This document shows positions 6,196-6,562 of a stretch of DNA of 6,562 nucleotides, one piece after another. The position numbers were made by a program, and so were the translations under genes. The stretch spans positions 1 through 6,562 of the forward strand of contig DAHWFG010000599.1 of the NCBI GenBank assembly GCA_027325115.1, read 5' to 3'. The DNA is from JAKBCQ01 sp021807585. GTDB lineage: Bacteria; Planctomycetota; Planctomycetia; Isosphaerales; Isosphaeraceae. The notes beneath the pieces are model-generated. The model worked only from the letters and a program-made list of their open reading frames with translations. It had not been told where the DNA came from and ran no database searches. Numbering within the stretch: the stretch's first letter is position 1; each line of letters begins with the position of its first letter.

Positions 6196-6220
6196 CGAAC
6201 GAGTCACGGATATTCGTTCG
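6196..6220 (+). promoter_or_regulatory. Leader hairpin before the secreted repeat protein
   Basis: CGAACGA (6196-6202) pairs perfectly with TCGTTCG (6214-6220); a G-U and a T-A pair can extend the stem to nine with a seven-base loop. It ends 11 bases before the Shine-Dalgarno GGGAG (6232-6236) of the next gene. It could influence message stability or translation. A seven-pair stem alone can be chance. Confidence 0.3.
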
Positions 6221-6242
6221 GGATGCACACCGGGAGCGATCT

Positions 6243-6562
6243 ATGTCGGATGCAAGAAGGGTGATGACGCGAGCGCTCGGGGTTTATTTGACCCTGGCGG
6301 CGGGCGCCGCGAGCAGCGCGTGGGCGACTTACGGCGGCGGCGCGTGCCGGCGATGCGGAGTCGCTCCGGCGCCCACCGCGACATGTATGCTTGCGCCGAG
6401 CTGCCAAACCGCGATCCAAACGGTCTACGAGACGGTTTACGAGGCTCAGCCGTATACCGTCCTTGAAACCCGCTACAAAACGGCGTACCGGACCGAGAAA
6501 TACACCGTCATGCGCCCCGTCATGACGACCTCGCAAATCCAGCGCAAATACACGGTCATGAA
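6243..6562 (+). CDS. Secreted Tyr/Thr/Val-repeat protein, truncated by the window edge
   Basis: Only the first 106 residues are present; the frame is open at the right edge. The ATG has GGGAG six bases upstream. A signal peptide is clear: basic n-region with Arg5, Arg6 and Arg10, hydrophobic core at about 11-25, and an Ala-Trp-Ala cleavage site after residue 28. The mature start is Gly- and Cys-rich, with Cys35, Cys38 (CRRC), Cys48 and Cys54. From about residue 57 it is built of degenerate Tyr-rich units: TVYETVYE (60-67), YTVLETRYKT (71-80), YTVMRPV (87-93), KYTVM (102-106). Similar units occur, to my knowledge, in planctomycete-specific exported proteins of unknown function, possibly in the envelope or extracellular matrix. 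The repeats probably continue past the edge. No enzyme motif is seen. Confidence 0.8.
   Translation, partial: MSDARRVMTRALGVYLTLAAGAASSAWATYGGGACRRCGVAPAPTATCMLAPSCQTAIQTVYETVYEAQPYTVLETRYKTAYRTEKYTVMRPVMTTSQIQRKYTVM

Larger units (their letters stand above)
5965..6242. other. Intergenic region upstream of the secreted repeat protein
   Basis: This 278-bp gap is less GC-rich than its surroundings. It holds a 7+1+7 inverted repeat (6014-6028), two TTCTCCA copies 18 bp apart (6030-6036, 6048-6054), a TATAAT at 6058-6063 framed by CCATG/CATGG, a tandem GTTAAAAT pair (6103-6119) and a hairpin (6196-6220). A 46-codon frame (5981-6121) crosses it without a ribosome binding site and with codons unlike the neighbours. 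The density of small symmetric motifs suggests a regulatory region, though none matches a known operator that I can name. Confidence 0.45.

Overview
The window looks like ordinary chromosomal DNA from a Planctomycetes bacterium; order Isosphaerales is possible but unproven. The clearest taxonomic clue is the truncated secreted protein at the right end. It has a Cys-rich segment followed by Tyr-Thr-Val-Met / Val-Tyr-Glu-Thr type repeats, a style I associate with planctomycete exported proteins. High GC with a strong preference for GC-ending codons, an exported methyltransferase and a membrane-anchored HEAT-repeat protein are compatible with this. No RNA gene, CRISPR array, insertion sequence or phage gene is visible.

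Layout. Positions 1-335 hold no convincing gene. Positions 336-2188 (minus strand) are a two-gene operon: xdhC first, then a mocA-like nucleotidyltransferase, with start and stop overlapping as ATGA. Both act in maturation of the molybdenum cofactor of xanthine dehydrogenase-type hydroxylases; the enzyme itself is not in the window. Positions 2189-2493 are a divergent intergenic region with candidate promoters on both strands. Positions 2494-4688 (plus strand) are a second coupled pair: an exported class I SAM-dependent methyltransferase and an APC-superfamily amino acid permease that begins at a TTG overlapping the methyltransferase stop (TTGA). A 256-bp gap follows, with a promoter-like TATAAT between inverted repeat arms and a doubtful 73-codon ORF. 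Positions 4945-5964 encode a single-pass membrane protein with HEAT-like repeats. A 278-bp gap with several small symmetric motifs leads to the secreted repeat protein at 6243, which runs off the right edge.

How the genes work together: xdhC and mocA clearly belong to one pathway. The methyltransferase and permease are probably co-expressed, but a shared pathway cannot be read from the sequence. The HEAT protein and the repeat protein look like independent, lineage-specific envelope proteins.

The most striking non-gene signal is a large excess of the palindrome CGATCG (about 31 by hand count, roughly 2 expected), including six copies of GCGATCGC, the octamer known as HIP1 in cyanobacteria. 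The excess nearly disappears after position about 4750. I found no convincing new multi-gene system; the findings are modest leads.
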